Positions 35,671 to 45,341 of a stretch of DNA of 64,000 nucleotides are shown here, one piece after another. Origin of the DNA: an uncultured Lachnospiraceae bacterium (GTDB taxonomy: Bacteria > Bacillota > Clostridia > Lachnospirales > Lachnospiraceae); NCBI GenBank assembly GCA_910587935.1, contig CAJUNP010000013.1:1-64000 (forward strand). Reading direction: 5' to 3'. Each line of letters starts with the position of its first letter. The first letter of the stretch is position 1. Below the pieces are notes generated by a model, which saw nothing but the letters and a program-made list of their open reading frames with translations, was not told the origin of the DNA and ran no database searches. The position numbers and the translations under genes are program-made.

Positions 35671-35716
35671 AAAAAAGGACTAAATCCTGATTTCCAATGG
35701 ATTTAGTCTTTTTTTC
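35671..35716. terminator. Bidirectional terminator
   Basis: AAAAAAGGACTAAATCC pairs with GGATTTAGTCTTTTTT across an 11-base loop, ending 35716. It separates the nth operon from the convergent DUF1846 gene. Confidence 0.9.
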
Positions 35717-35745
35717 GGCGTGAAGCCTTAGAAAATCTCTTCACG

Positions 35746-37197
35746 CTAACTTTCACAGGTCACATGCATCCCCAGCCGTTTAAATGTATTTTCATCTACC
35801 GAAGAGAGCAGAACCGTAGAATGTACTTCACAGCTTTTCAGTTTGGGAAGCTGATTCAGGGCCTTTAACGCTTCAGGATCGTTGGCGGCGCTCATGGAAA
35901 GCGCAATTAGAATTTCATCCGTGTGAAGTCTCGGATTTTTGCTGCCAAGATACTGTGTTTTTAATGTCTGGATCGGCTCAATGGCGGAAGGTGCTACCAT
36001 ATGAAGATCGGGATCGATCTGCGCTTCATATTTCAGGGCGTTTAACAGCGCGGCGGCCGAAGAACCCAGCAAATCCGAGGTTTTTCCTGTAATTAAGGTT
36101 CCGTCGTTCATTTGGATTGCAACTGCCGGGAGTCCCGTTTCCTCAGCGCGTTTTTTTGCGGCGGCAATTACCTTGCGGTTTTCAATGGTGATATCGGCCT
36201 GCTGCATAAGCAGTTCCAGTTTATAAATAATGTCCTTTGTGCCAAGCCCCCGTTTAAAATCGCTCAGCGCATGATAATAGCGCCGGATAATTTCCTGCTT
36301 GGATGCCTCACGGCAGACTTCATCGTCAACAATACAATTTCCGGCCATGTTAACGCCCATATCCGTAGGAGATTTATAGGGACTTTTGCCGGCGATCCGT
36401 TCAAACATAGCGTTTAAAACAGGAAAAATCTCAACGTCCCGGTTATAATTTACGGTAGTTTCTCCATAAGCTTCCAGATGGAAGGGATCAATCATATTGA
36501 TATCGTTTAAGTCGGCCGTAGCCGCCTCATATGCAAGGTTTACAGGGTGTTTTAAAGGCAGATTCCAGATGGGGAAGGTTTCAAATTTGGCATAGCCGGC
36601 TTTAACGCCTCTTTTGTGTTCATGATACAGCTGAGAAAGGCAGGTAGCCATTTTGCCGCTTCCGGGTCCCGGCGCCGTAATTACGACAAGCGGTCTGGAA
36701 GTTTCCACATATTCGTTTTTGCCGTAACCCTCGTCGCTGACGATTAAAGGCACGTTGCCCGGATAACCTTCTATAGGATAGTGAAGGTAAGAACGGATAT
36801 GCAGGTTTTTTAATCGGTTGCGGTATTTGTCGGCGGCAGGCTGACCGGCATACTTTGTAATGACGACGCCGCCCACTTCAAATCCCATTTTTTTGAATAC
36901 GTCTATCAAACGGAGCAGATCTTCGTCATATGTAATTCCCAGGTCGCCGCGAACCTTATTCTGCTCGATGGATTCCGCGCTGATAACCAGAATGATTTCG
37001 GTCTGGTCACGCAGTTCCAGCAACATTTTCAGCTTACTGTCGGGCTCAAAACCGGGAAGGACTCTGGACGCATGAAAATCATCAAAAAGCTTGCCTCCAA
37101 ATTCCAGATAAAGCTTATTGTCAAACTGTTCAATTCGCTCCCGGATGTGCTGAGACTGCATTTTCAGATATCGACTGTTGCTAAAACCGGTTTTCAT
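35746..37197 (-). CDS. DUF1846 (UPF0371) family protein
   Basis: A 483-residue cytoplasmic protein of the DUF1846 family, usual length near 490-505. Recognisable pieces are YLEFGGKLFDDFHASRVLPG near the start, a P-loop-like PGPGSGKMATCLSQLYHE near 190, and DMGVNMAGNCIVDD. Structures exist for homologues but no confirmed activity is known to me. ATG 37197 follows GGGGGA; the earlier in-frame start at 37245 has no site. A TGTATAAT on the minus strand (complement of 37237-37244) is a likely -10. Confidence 0.88.
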   Translation of the reverse strand: MKTGFSNSRYLKMQSQHIRERIEQFDNKLYLEFGGKLFDDFHASRVLPGFEPDSKLKMLLELRDQTEIILVISAESIEQNKVRGDLGITYDEDLLRLIDVFKKMGFEVGGVVITKYAGQPAADKYRNRLKNLHIRSYLHYPIEGYPGNVPLIVSDEGYGKNEYVETSRPLVVITAPGPGSGKMATCLSQLYHEHKRGVKAGYAKFETFPIWNLPLKHPVNLAYEAATADLNDINMIDPFHLEAYGETTVNYNRDVEIFPVLNAMFERIAGKSPYKSPTDMGVNMAGNCIVDDEVCREASKQEIIRRYYHALSDFKRGLGTKDIIYKLELLMQQADITIENRKVIAAAKKRAEETGLPAVAIQMNDGTLITGKTSDLLGSSAAALLNALKYEAQIDPDLHMVAPSAIEPIQTLKTQYLGSKNPRLHTDEILIALSMSAANDPEALKALNQLPKLKSCEVHSTVLLSSVDENTFKRLGMHVTCES

Positions 37198-37328
37198 ACG
37201 TAAGTCCCCCTTGAGGTCAAAATTTAACATTCCCCTATTATACAATGGATATTATAGAAAAATCTACTGTTTGCGCCAAAAAATTTAGAAATCTTTTATA
37301 TATTTGAAAAAGTTTTATAATTAAGTTA

Positions 37329-37357
37329 TTGATTTTATAATTTACAGTCTCTATAAT
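37329..37357 (+). promoter_or_regulatory. Predicted sigma-A promoter of ftsH
   Basis: TTGATT (37329-37334), a 17-base spacer, TATAAT (37352-37357), 57 bases before ATG 37414. Confidence 0.75.
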
Positions 37358-37413
37358 GAAAGAAACGTGCAAAAGCGCGCTTTATGAAAAGAATATCTGG
37401 AAATGGAGCATGT

Positions 37414-39537
37414 ATGGATAACAATAATCTGAATGAATATGATAATGGGAACGGATATAACGGCGGCCAGAATGGCCCCGGCAAAGGCGGACCGGGCCAG
37501 GGCGGTCCCGGCGGCCAGAACAGAAAGCCGAGCTTAATGTTTATTCTGCTTGTAGCGCTGTTTACCCTGATGATGGTAAGCTTTTTATTGCGCTTTTTTT
37601 CCTCCGGCAATAATGCCAGTGAGATTACCTGGTCTGAGTTTCTTGCAATGGTGGAAGAAGAAAAAATAGAAAGCGTGGAGATTTCTTCCGATTTAACCCG
37701 GATTACCATTTACACGAAAGAATCAAAGAAGGAAGATTCGAATCTTCCCGACTGGTACATTTACGGCAATCTTATGTCGGATTCCCGCGACGTATTTTAT
37801 ACGGGATATGTGGATGATGAAGAACTGATTCCTTACCTGAAGGAGCAGGGCGTAGAGGTATCCAGAGAAATACCGGATAATTCAGGGATGCTGCTTTCCA
37901 TCCTTCTGACTTATGTACTGCCGGTTATTCTCGTACTGGTATTTTTCAATTTCATATTCCGGAAAATGTCCGGCAGCGGCGGACCTATGGGAGTCGGGAA
38001 AAATACGGCCAAAGTATATGTGCAGAAAGAAACAGGCGTTACCTTTAAGGATGTGGCGGGCGTTGATGAAGCAAAGGAATCGCTGGTCGAAGTGGTGGAT
38101 TTTCTTCATAATCCCGGCAGATATACCAAGATCGGGGCAAAGCTCCCCAAGGGCGCATTGCTGGTGGGACCTCCCGGAACCGGTAAAACGTTACTGGCGA
38201 AAGCCGTCGCAGGAGAAGCGGGCGTTCCCTTCTTTTCCCTGACCGGTTCGGATTTTATAGAGATGTACGTGGGCGTCGGAGCATCCCGTGTCAGGGATTT
38301 GTTTAAGGAAGCTAACAAAAACGCTCCCTGTATCGTATTTATAGACGAAATCGACGCCATCGGGCGAAGCCGAGATTCCCGGTACGGCGGCGGTAACGAA
38401 GAAAGAGAACAGACCTTGAATCAGCTGCTGTCTGAAATGGACGGTTTCGACAGCTCCAAGGGCGTTTTGATTCTGGGGGCTACGAACCGTCCCGAGATTC
38501 TGGATAAGGCCCTTTTGCGTCCCGGACGGTTTGACCGGAGAATCATTGTGGAAAGTCCGGACCTGAAAGGACGTGTTGAGATCTTAAAGGTACATTCCAA
38601 AGACGTGAAGATGGATGAAACCGTAGATTTGAATGCGATAGCCCTTGCTACCAGCGGCGCCGTAGGTTCGGATCTTGCCAACATGATTAACGAGGCTGCC
38701 ATCATCGCGGTTAAAGATAAAAGAGACTTTGTAAGCCAGAAGGATCTTTTTGAAGCCGTAGAACAGGTTCTTATGGGCAAGGAGAAAAAAGACCGTGTTA
38801 TGAGCCAGGAGGAGCGTAAGGTGGTGGCTTATCACGAAGTTGGCCATGCTCTGATCAGCGCATTGCAAAAGAATACCGAGCCGGTACAGAAAATTACCAT
38901 TATTCCCCGAATGAAGGGCGCGCTGGGATACGTTATGCACGTGCCGGAAGAAGAAAAATTCCTGGAGACGAAGATTCAATTGGAAGAGAGACTGGTTTCG
39001 CTTGTAGGCGGCCGTGCCGCGGAAGAGATAGTCTTTCATATGGTTTCCAGCGGCGCGGCTAACGATATTGAGCAGGCTACTAATATTGCGCGGACTATGG
39101 TTACCCGTCTTGGTATGAGTGAGAAATTTGGACTGATGGGACTGGCTCACGTAGAAAGCCAGTATCTGGAGAAAAGAGCCGTTTTAGACTGCAGCGAGGC
39201 AACCTCCGCGGAAGTCGATGAAGAGGTTAAGCGGATTCTGAAAGAAAGTTATGATACGGCGCTTGCCTTACTCCGCGAAAATATACCGCTTATGGAAAAA
39301 CTGGCAGAACACCTTCTTGAAAAAGAGACGATTACCGGCAAGGAATTTATGGAAATATACCGCCGTGAAAAAGGCCTTCCCGATCCGGAAAAAGAATCCG
39401 GGGACAACAGCCCCGAGCCGGAAGAGACAAAAGAGCAGCCGGAGGAATCTCCATCTGAGCAGAGCGAATCCCCTTCCTCACAACAACAGCCGGGAATTTT
39501 CTCCAATACTGTCATAACCGATCAGGACAACCGATAA
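37414..39537 (+). CDS. ftsH: ATP-dependent zinc metalloprotease FtsH
   Basis: A 707-residue membrane AAA+ protease. N-terminal Asn/Gly/Pro-rich tail (~5-38, N-G-G-Q-N-G-P-G-K-G-G repeats), helix 1 near 40-60, an extracytoplasmic domain, helix 2 near 155-180, AAA module with GPPGTGKT (~250) and VFIDEIDAIG (~310), and the zinc site H-E-V-G-H near 475. The C-terminus is Glu/Pro/Ser-rich (~650-700). It degrades membrane and regulatory proteins, in sporulating Firmicutes including SpoVM and Spo0E. ATG 37414 follows GGAG; the start at 37384 has none. Confidence 0.95.
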   Translation: MDNNNLNEYDNGNGYNGGQNGPGKGGPGQGGPGGQNRKPSLMFILLVALFTLMMVSFLLRFFSSGNNASEITWSEFLAMVEEEKIESVEISSDLTRITIYTKESKKEDSNLPDWYIYGNLMSDSRDVFYTGYVDDEELIPYLKEQGVEVSREIPDNSGMLLSILLTYVLPVILVLVFFNFIFRKMSGSGGPMGVGKNTAKVYVQKETGVTFKDVAGVDEAKESLVEVVDFLHNPGRYTKIGAKLPKGALLVGPPGTGKTLLAKAVAGEAGVPFFSLTGSDFIEMYVGVGASRVRDLFKEANKNAPCIVFIDEIDAIGRSRDSRYGGGNEEREQTLNQLLSEMDGFDSSKGVLILGATNRPEILDKALLRPGRFDRRIIVESPDLKGRVEILKVHSKDVKMDETVDLNAIALATSGAVGSDLANMINEAAIIAVKDKRDFVSQKDLFEAVEQVLMGKEKKDRVMSQEERKVVAYHEVGHALISALQKNTEPVQKITIIPRMKGALGYVMHVPEEEKFLETKIQLEERLVSLVGGRAAEEIVFHMVSSGAANDIEQATNIARTMVTRLGMSEKFGLMGLAHVESQYLEKRAVLDCSEATSAEVDEEVKRILKESYDTALALLRENIPLMEKLAEHLLEKETITGKEFMEIYRREKGLPDPEKESGDNSPEPEETKEQPEESPSEQSESPSSQQQPGIFSNTVITDQDNR

Positions 39538-39546
39538 TATCATAAT

Positions 39547-39596
39547 AAAGGAGCGGTCAATATCCATAAGGTACAAAGAGGATATTGGCCGCCTTT
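39547..39596 (+). other. Stable hairpin between ftsH and uvrC
   Basis: AAAGGAGCGGTCAATATCC (from 39547) pairs with GGATATTGGCCGCCTTT (to 39596), about 15 pairs with small bulges. It ends only 12 bases before the uvrC start and its U-run is just three bases. It could be a weak terminator/attenuator for ftsH read-through, or could affect access to the uvrC ribosome site. Confidence 0.55.
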
Positions 39597-39608
39597 ACAG
39601 GTGCGGAT

Positions 39609-41504
39609 ATGTTTAACGTGGAAGACGAATTAAAAAAATTACCCCATAATCCCGGCGTCTACTTAATGCATGACAAAAACGACGCCATTATTTATGTGGG
39701 AAAAGCTATCGATTTGTTTAACCGGGTTCACTCTTATTTTCGGGCGGGAACAAAAAAAAGTCCGAAAATTCAGAAGATGGTGACCCAGATTGTACGTTTT
39801 GAATATATCATTACGGATTCGGAGCTGGAAGCGCTGGTGCTGGAAAACAATCTGATCAAAGAGCACGCGCCGAAATACAACACCATGCTCAAGGATGATA
39901 AAACCTATCCGTATATTAAAGTGACAATGGGAGAGGACTATCCGAGAGTCCTTTTTTCGCGCGTCATGAAAAAAGATAAATCCCGGTACTTTGGGCCTTA
40001 TACCAGCGCGGGCGCCGTAAAAGACACGATTGAACTGCTGAATAAGCTCTTTATGCTCAGGACCTGCAGCCGGAATTTGCCGAAGGAAATCGGCGCAGAC
40101 AGGCCCTGCCTGAATTATCATATCAAACAGTGCCTTGCGCCCTGCCAGGGTACGGTTAGCAGGGAAGAATACAGGGAGCGCGTTTCACAGGCTCTGGATT
40201 TTTTAAACGGGAATTACAATATACTGTTAAAGGATCTGGAAATTAAAATGAAAGACGCTTCCGCCGCTATGGAATTTGAGGAAGCCATCCGATACCGGGA
40301 CCTGTACAACAGCGTGAAACAAGTGGCCCAGAAGCAGAAAATAACCGACAGCAACGGAGAAGATAAAGACATTCTCGCGTTGGCCAAGGACGAAGAAGAT
40401 GCGGTGGTGCAGGTATTTTTTGTGCGCGACGGGAAACTGATCGGGAGAGAGCATTTTTATATGACCCACGTTGCGGATACGGAAGAAGAGCAGATTCTTC
40501 TCGATTTTGTGAAACAGTTTTATGCGGGAACTCCGTATATTCCCAGGGAACTTATGCTTCAGATGCAGATTGAAGAACAGGAAATTCTGGAAAAGTGGCT
40601 TTCCGCCCGCAAAGGAAGCCGGGTATATATCCGGATTCCCAAAAAAGGAAGCAAGGAAAAACTGGTGGAACTGGCACGGAACAACGCGCATCTGGTATTG
40701 AGCCAGGATCGGGAAAAGCTGAAACGGGAAGAGGGACGCACCATCGGCGCGGTCAAAGAGATCGCCTCGCTGCTTTCCCTGGAAAATATCAGCCGGATGG
40801 AAGCTTTCGACATTTCCAATATTAACGGATTTGAAAACGTGGGTTCCATGGTGGTTTATGAAAAAGGAAAACCCAAACGCAGCGATTACCGCAAATTCAG
40901 AATCCGTACGGTTTCTGGTCCCGATGATTACGCCTGCATGAAGGAAGTGCTGACAAGGCGTTTTCTGCACGGCATGGAGGAAGCAAAGAAATTAAAGGAT
41001 AAAGAGATCGACCAGGAATTCGGAAGCTTTACCAGATTCCCGGATCTTCTTCTGATGGACGGAGGAAAAGGACAGATTAATATAGCGTTGGAGGTATTGC
41101 AGGAGCTTCACATTACGATTCCTGTCTGCGGAATGGTTAAGGATGATAATCACAGAACCAGGGGACTATATTATCAGAACAGGGAAATACCTATGGATAC
41201 CCGTTCCGAGGGCTTTAAGCTGATTACCCGAATCCAGGACGAGGCACACCGTTTTGCCATCGAATACCATCGCTCCCTGCGCAGTAAAGGACAGGTAAAA
41301 TCCGTATTGGACGATATACCGGGAGTAGGGCCGGCAAGAAGGAAGGCGTTAATGAAAAGCTTCCCTTCCATTGATGCCATTAAGGCTGCGGGCGTGGAAG
41401 AACTTTTGCAGATCCCGGAGATTACCCAGGCGGCAGCGGAAGAAATATATCGCTTTTTTCATAAAGAACCCACTTGTTCACAGGATGCGGGTGTGATACA
41501 ATAA
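39609..41504 (+). CDS. uvrC: Excinuclease ABC subunit C
   Basis: A 631-residue nucleotide-excision repair nuclease. GIY-YIG domain ~10-95 (LPHNPGVYLMHDKNDAIIYVG), a Cys-rich stretch near 150-180 (PCLNYHIKQCLAPCQG), UVR domain ~195-230, RNase H-like endonuclease domain ~370-520 (FDISNINGFENVGSMVVYEKG, LLLMDGGKGQIN), and a helix-hairpin-helix at ~555-610. It makes the dual incision with UvrB. ATG 39609 is preferred to the ORF start at 39585, as homologues begin M-x-x-x-E-E/D-L-K-x-L-P. Confidence 0.95.
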   Translation: MFNVEDELKKLPHNPGVYLMHDKNDAIIYVGKAIDLFNRVHSYFRAGTKKSPKIQKMVTQIVRFEYIITDSELEALVLENNLIKEHAPKYNTMLKDDKTYPYIKVTMGEDYPRVLFSRVMKKDKSRYFGPYTSAGAVKDTIELLNKLFMLRTCSRNLPKEIGADRPCLNYHIKQCLAPCQGTVSREEYRERVSQALDFLNGNYNILLKDLEIKMKDASAAMEFEEAIRYRDLYNSVKQVAQKQKITDSNGEDKDILALAKDEEDAVVQVFFVRDGKLIGREHFYMTHVADTEEEQILLDFVKQFYAGTPYIPRELMLQMQIEEQEILEKWLSARKGSRVYIRIPKKGSKEKLVELARNNAHLVLSQDREKLKREEGRTIGAVKEIASLLSLENISRMEAFDISNINGFENVGSMVVYEKGKPKRSDYRKFRIRTVSGPDDYACMKEVLTRRFLHGMEEAKKLKDKEIDQEFGSFTRFPDLLLMDGGKGQINIALEVLQELHITIPVCGMVKDDNHRTRGLYYQNREIPMDTRSEGFKLITRIQDEAHRFAIEYHRSLRSKGQVKSVLDDIPGVGPARRKALMKSFPSIDAIKAAGVEELLQIPEITQAAAEEIYRFFHKEPTCSQDAGVIQ

Positions 41505-41553
41505 ATAATCGGCAGAAGTGTGCATATTTCCATAAAGAAGGAGAAGAGTTATT

Positions 41554-42498
41554 ATGGCAAGTGTCAGTTTGATGAGAATTATCGACAAAATGAAACTGGA
41601 AAACCTGACGCCCGAAATAGACATCACGGGAATCAAAATTACACAGCCGGACATTAACCGCCCGGCGCTGCAGATGGCCGGATATTTCGAACATTTTGAG
41701 GCTACGCGTCTCCAGATTATCGGGTTTGTGGAGTACACTTACATGGCGTCTATGGAGGAGGAACGCAAAAGCTTTATCTATGAGAAGCTTCTTTCCAACG
41801 ATATCCCCGGAATTGTATTTTGCCGGGAACTGAAGCCGGATCCCAAGTTTATGGAAATTGCCGTTAAAAATAAAGTTCCCGTGTTAACGACCAAAAAAGC
41901 AACGTCCGCATTTATGGCTGAGATTATCAGATGGCTGAACGTTAAGCTGGCGCCCTGTATTTCCGTACACGGCGTATTGGTAGATGTATACGGGGAAGGC
42001 GTACTGATTACCGGCGAGAGCGGAATCGGTAAGTCGGAAGCGGCGCTGGAGCTTATCAAGAGAGGACACCGCCTGGTTACGGACGACGTAGTGGAGATCC
42101 GCAAAGTCAGCGACGATACCCTGATCGGAACGGCTCCTGATATTACCAAGCATTTTATAGAATTACGAGGTATCGGTATTGTTGACGTAAAGACACTGTT
42201 CGGTGTTTCCAGCGTAAAAGACACACAGAATATCGATCTTGTTATCCGGCTGGAGGACTGGGATAAGGATAAAGAGTACGACCGGCTGGGGTTAGAAGAA
42301 GAATATACGGAATATCTTGGCAATAAAGTGGTATGCCATAACATTCCCATCCGTCCCGGACGGAATCTTGCGATTATCTGCGAGTCTGCCGCCGTTAACC
42401 ACAGGCAGAAAAAGATGGGTTATAACGCGGCCCAGGAGCTTTATACCAGGGTGCAGAATTCGCTGGCGAGACGACGCGATGAAGAAGATGAAAGATAA
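41554..42498 (+). CDS. hprK: HPr kinase/phosphorylase
   Basis: A 314-residue bifunctional enzyme that phosphorylates and dephosphorylates Ser46 of HPr and Crh, the switch for catabolite repression. N-terminal domain ~1-130; catalytic His near 139; Walker A GESGIGKSE at 154-162; the signature ELRGIGIVDVKTLFG near 205-220; and the C-terminal region near 265-285 (NIPIRPGRNLAIICE). Promoter-proximal gene of hprK-glk-murB-rapZ-whiA-crh. AAGGAG precedes ATG 41554. Confidence 0.95.
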   Translation: MASVSLMRIIDKMKLENLTPEIDITGIKITQPDINRPALQMAGYFEHFEATRLQIIGFVEYTYMASMEEERKSFIYEKLLSNDIPGIVFCRELKPDPKFMEIAVKNKVPVLTTKKATSAFMAEIIRWLNVKLAPCISVHGVLVDVYGEGVLITGESGIGKSEAALELIKRGHRLVTDDVVEIRKVSDDTLIGTAPDITKHFIELRGIGIVDVKTLFGVSSVKDTQNIDLVIRLEDWDKDKEYDRLGLEEEYTEYLGNKVVCHNIPIRPGRNLAIICESAAVNHRQKKMGYNAAQELYTRVQNSLARRRDEEDER

Positions 42499-42529
42499 AT
42501 CAGTTAAAAACGGAAGGAAGGGTAAAAAT

Positions 42530-43468
42530 ATGGGCAAATATGTATTTGGTGTAGATGTCGGCGGTACAAGCGTGAAGCTGGGGTTGTTTGACGTAGAAGG
42601 AGAGCTTTTGGATAAATGGGAGATACCCACCCGTACCGAAAACGGCGGAAGTGCGATTCTGCCGGATGTGGCGAAAAGCGTTAAGGCAAAAATTGCGGAA
42701 AAAGGAATTGCTGTGGCGGACGTGGCCGGCGTGGGCCTTGGCGCTCCCGGACCGATCGATGCACAAGGCGTTGTTTATAATGCCGTGAATCTTGGCTGGG
42801 GCGTTTTCAGTATTAAGGACACCCTATCGGAATTGCTCGGACTTCCGGTTATGGCCGGTAACGATGCGAATGTGGCGGCCCTCGGAGAAATGTGGAAGGG
42901 CGGCGGACAGGGTTATAAAAATGTCGTTGCGGTCACTCTCGGCACCGGAGTGGGCGGCGGAATTATCGTAGAAGGAAAGATTCTTACGGGTTCTACGGGA
43001 GCCGGGGGAGAGATCGGCCATATTCATGTGGAGGACCGGGAGGAAGAAGCATGTAACTGCAAGAACTTCGGATGTCTTGAACAATACACGTCTGCAACCG
43101 GTATTGTAAGACTGGCAAAAAGGCGTCTTGCAATGGACGACAAACCCAGCGCCATAAGAAGGGATAAAATCAGCGCCAAGACCGTCTTTGACGCAGTGAA
43201 GGCGGGCGATGAAGTTGCAATGGAAGTGGCGAAACAGTTTGGCGAATATCTGGGAAAAGGACTTGCAGCGATTGCGGGCGTTTTGAATCCTGAAATTTTT
43301 GTAATCGGCGGCGGCGTATCCAAGGCAGGGGAAGTGTTATTTGATTACATAGTGCCTCCGTTTAAAAGAACCGTATTCCAGGGCTGCCGGAAGGTAGAGT
43401 TTGCATTGGCGACCTTAGGGAACGACGCCGGTATTTACGGCGCTGCAAAGCTGGTTCTCGGAGAATAA
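42530..43468 (+). CDS. glk: ROK-family glucokinase
   Basis: A 312-residue sugar kinase. ATP-binding G-V-D-V-G-G-T-S-V-K at the start, GAPGPID near 80, GNDANVAALGE near 108, and the ROK zinc/substrate motif G-E-I-G-H-I-H ... C-x-C-x-x-x-G-C-L-E (EACNCKNFGCLEQY) near 160-180. Makes glucose-6-phosphate from ATP. ATG 42530 lies 8 bases after GGAAGGAAGGG; the longer frame overlaps hprK and is unlikely. Its place beside hprK fits carbon-catabolite control. Confidence 0.92.
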   Translation: MGKYVFGVDVGGTSVKLGLFDVEGELLDKWEIPTRTENGGSAILPDVAKSVKAKIAEKGIAVADVAGVGLGAPGPIDAQGVVYNAVNLGWGVFSIKDTLSELLGLPVMAGNDANVAALGEMWKGGGQGYKNVVAVTLGTGVGGGIIVEGKILTGSTGAGGEIGHIHVEDREEEACNCKNFGCLEQYTSATGIVRLAKRRLAMDDKPSAIRRDKISAKTVFDAVKAGDEVAMEVAKQFGEYLGKGLAAIAGVLNPEIFVIGGGVSKAGEVLFDYIVPPFKRTVFQGCRKVEFALATLGNDAGIYGAAKLVLGE

Positions 43469-43532
43469 GCGGTAAAGTTCCGGACCGTCCGGAATAGAAT
43501 AAATTAATAACAGGAGAACCGGGGTTAAAAAA

Positions 43533-44447
43533 ATGATTAGTACGACCGTACAGGGAATTTTGGCAGGCTTTGTACCCGAAGAACATATTTTAATACAGGA
43601 ACCCTTAAGCAGACACACTACCTTTCAGGTGGGAGGCGAGGCGGACTGCGTGATTCTGATCGAAACGGAGGAAGAGCTGAGCGCGTTGAACAGGTATCTG
43701 AATCAAATCGGCCTGCCTTATTTTGTGTTGGGAAACGGAAGTAATCTTCTGGTCAGTGATCAGGGATTTCACGGTATCGTTTTGAAAACAAAAGGAAATT
43801 TTGAAAAAATCAGTACAAATGGCAATAAAATAACGGCCCAGGCAGGTGCGCTGCTTTCCCAGATAGCGAAAGAAGCATGTGAACAGGGACTGACGGGAAT
43901 GGAATTTGCAGCCGGGATTCCCGGAACCGCAGGAGGCGCCGTAATTATGAACGCGGGCGCTTACGGCGGAGAAATGGCGCAGGTGGTAGAACAGGTAAGA
44001 CTTATAGGCCAAAGCGGCGAAGTTTTTACCATGACTAATGCGGCCTTGGAATTCGGATACCGCAAAAGCGCCATTAAGAATCTGCCTTTTATCGTAACAG
44101 AGGTTACTTTTGCGCTGCAAAAAGGAGAACCGGAACAAATCAGGGCTAAAATGAACGAGCTGGCGGCGGCGAGACGTGAAAAACAACCGCTTCAATACCC
44201 AAGCGCCGGAAGCACATTTAAAAGACCGGAGGGATATTTTGCCGGCAAATTAATAATGGACGCAGGTTTCAGAGGATACAGTCTGGGCGGGGCGCAGGTG
44301 TCCGAAAAACATTGCGGTTTCATTATAAATAAGGGTAATGCAACGGCGCAGGATATTTCGGATCTGATCCAGGAGGTTTCGGAAGGCGTATATGAGAAAT
44401 TCAGGGTAAGACTGGAACCGGAAGTGATCAGAATAGGAAGTTTTTAG
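43533..44447 (+). CDS. murB: UDP-N-acetylenolpyruvoylglucosamine reductase
   Basis: A 304-residue FAD enzyme of peptidoglycan precursor synthesis. FAD-binding segment with PYFVLGNGSNLLVSDQGF (~65-85) and FAAGIPGTAGGAVIMNAGAYGGE (~125-148), and catalytic region QYPSAGSTFKRPEGYFAGKLI (~222-245) with the Ser general acid, then a C-terminal Glu. A type IIb-like MurB by length. Followed 16 bases later by rapZ. Confidence 0.93.
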   Translation: MISTTVQGILAGFVPEEHILIQEPLSRHTTFQVGGEADCVILIETEEELSALNRYLNQIGLPYFVLGNGSNLLVSDQGFHGIVLKTKGNFEKISTNGNKITAQAGALLSQIAKEACEQGLTGMEFAAGIPGTAGGAVIMNAGAYGGEMAQVVEQVRLIGQSGEVFTMTNAALEFGYRKSAIKNLPFIVTEVTFALQKGEPEQIRAKMNELAAARREKQPLQYPSAGSTFKRPEGYFAGKLIMDAGFRGYSLGGAQVSEKHCGFIINKGNATAQDISDLIQEVSEGVYEKFRVRLEPEVIRIGSF

Positions 44448-44463
44448 CAGGACAGGAAGACAT

Positions 44464-45318
44464 ATGAGATTCGTTATTGTAACCGGAATGAGCGGCGGCG
44501 GTAAGAGTACCGCGTTAAAAATGTTGGAAGATGCGGGATTTTATTGTGTGGATAATCTGCCGGTATCTCTGATCAATAAGTTTGTTGAACTGATTGCCAC
44601 TCCCGACAGTGAAATCAGCAAAGTGGCCCTGGGGCTGGATGTCCGCACGGCGCAGTCTTTTTCGAAAGTAGAAGAAGTTTTAACGCATTTAAAAGAAAGT
44701 GGTTATGTATTCGAAATTCTATTTATGGAAGCGTCGGAAAGTACGCTGATTAAAAGGTATAAAGAGAGCAGACGTGTTCATCCCCTGAATCTTGACGGCA
44801 GGGTGGAGGACGGTGTCAGAAGAGAACGCAAAATACTGGAGGGAATTCGCAAAAAGTCGGATTATGTCATTGATACGACAAGGCTTTTAACCAGAGAACT
44901 GAAAGAAGAACTGGACCGTATATTCATTAAAAATGAAGAATATAATAGCCTCATAATTACAATCCTGTCCTTCGGCTTCAAAAATGGAATTCCGGGAGAT
45001 GCGGATCTTGTTTTTGACGTAAGGTTTCTTCCGAATCCATACTATATTGATGAATTAAAACATAAAACGGGGAATGACCAGGAGGTCCGGGATTATGTTA
45101 TGCGTTTTCCGGAAGCGGGAGAATTTCTGGACAGACTTACGGATATGATGAATTTTCTGATACCTGCGTATGTTAAGGAAGGAAAGTATCAGCTTGTGGT
45201 AGCCATTGGCTGTACGGGGGGCAAGCACAGAAGCGTTACGCTGGCGAGAGAATTATACGGCAGACTGAAGGATAAAGGTAATTATGGGTTAAGGCTTTCT
45301 CACAGGGATGAAAGCTGA
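44464..45318 (+). CDS. rapZ: RapZ/YvcJ nucleotide-binding protein
   Basis: A 284-residue P-loop protein with Walker A G-M-S-G-G-G-K-S-T at 8-16, a long middle region (YKESRRVHPLN, near 100) and C-terminal domain with F-G-F-K-N-G-I-P-x-D-A-D-L-V-F-D-V-R-F-L-P-N-P-Y and the late motif AIGCTGGKHRSVTLA. It binds RNA or metabolites in Gram-negatives and acts near cell-wall sugar control in Bacillus. In most Firmicutes yvcK (glmR) follows; here whiA follows directly with a 23-base gap. Confidence 0.93.
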   Translation: MRFVIVTGMSGGGKSTALKMLEDAGFYCVDNLPVSLINKFVELIATPDSEISKVALGLDVRTAQSFSKVEEVLTHLKESGYVFEILFMEASESTLIKRYKESRRVHPLNLDGRVEDGVRRERKILEGIRKKSDYVIDTTRLLTRELKEELDRIFIKNEEYNSLIITILSFGFKNGIPGDADLVFDVRFLPNPYYIDELKHKTGNDQEVRDYVMRFPEAGEFLDRLTDMMNFLIPAYVKEGKYQLVVAIGCTGGKHRSVTLARELYGRLKDKGNYGLRLSHRDES

Positions 45319-45341
45319 CAGGTACATGAAGAGGTGTGGAC

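Noticed and set aside
40227..40970. 247-codon frame antisense to uvrC
   Set aside because: The forward frame is a complete UvrC; the antisense frame has no domain, ribosome site or normal composition.
43605..44195. 196-codon frame antisense to murB
   Set aside because: Cys/Phe/Arg-rich composition typical of antisense frames; MurB motifs are on the plus strand.
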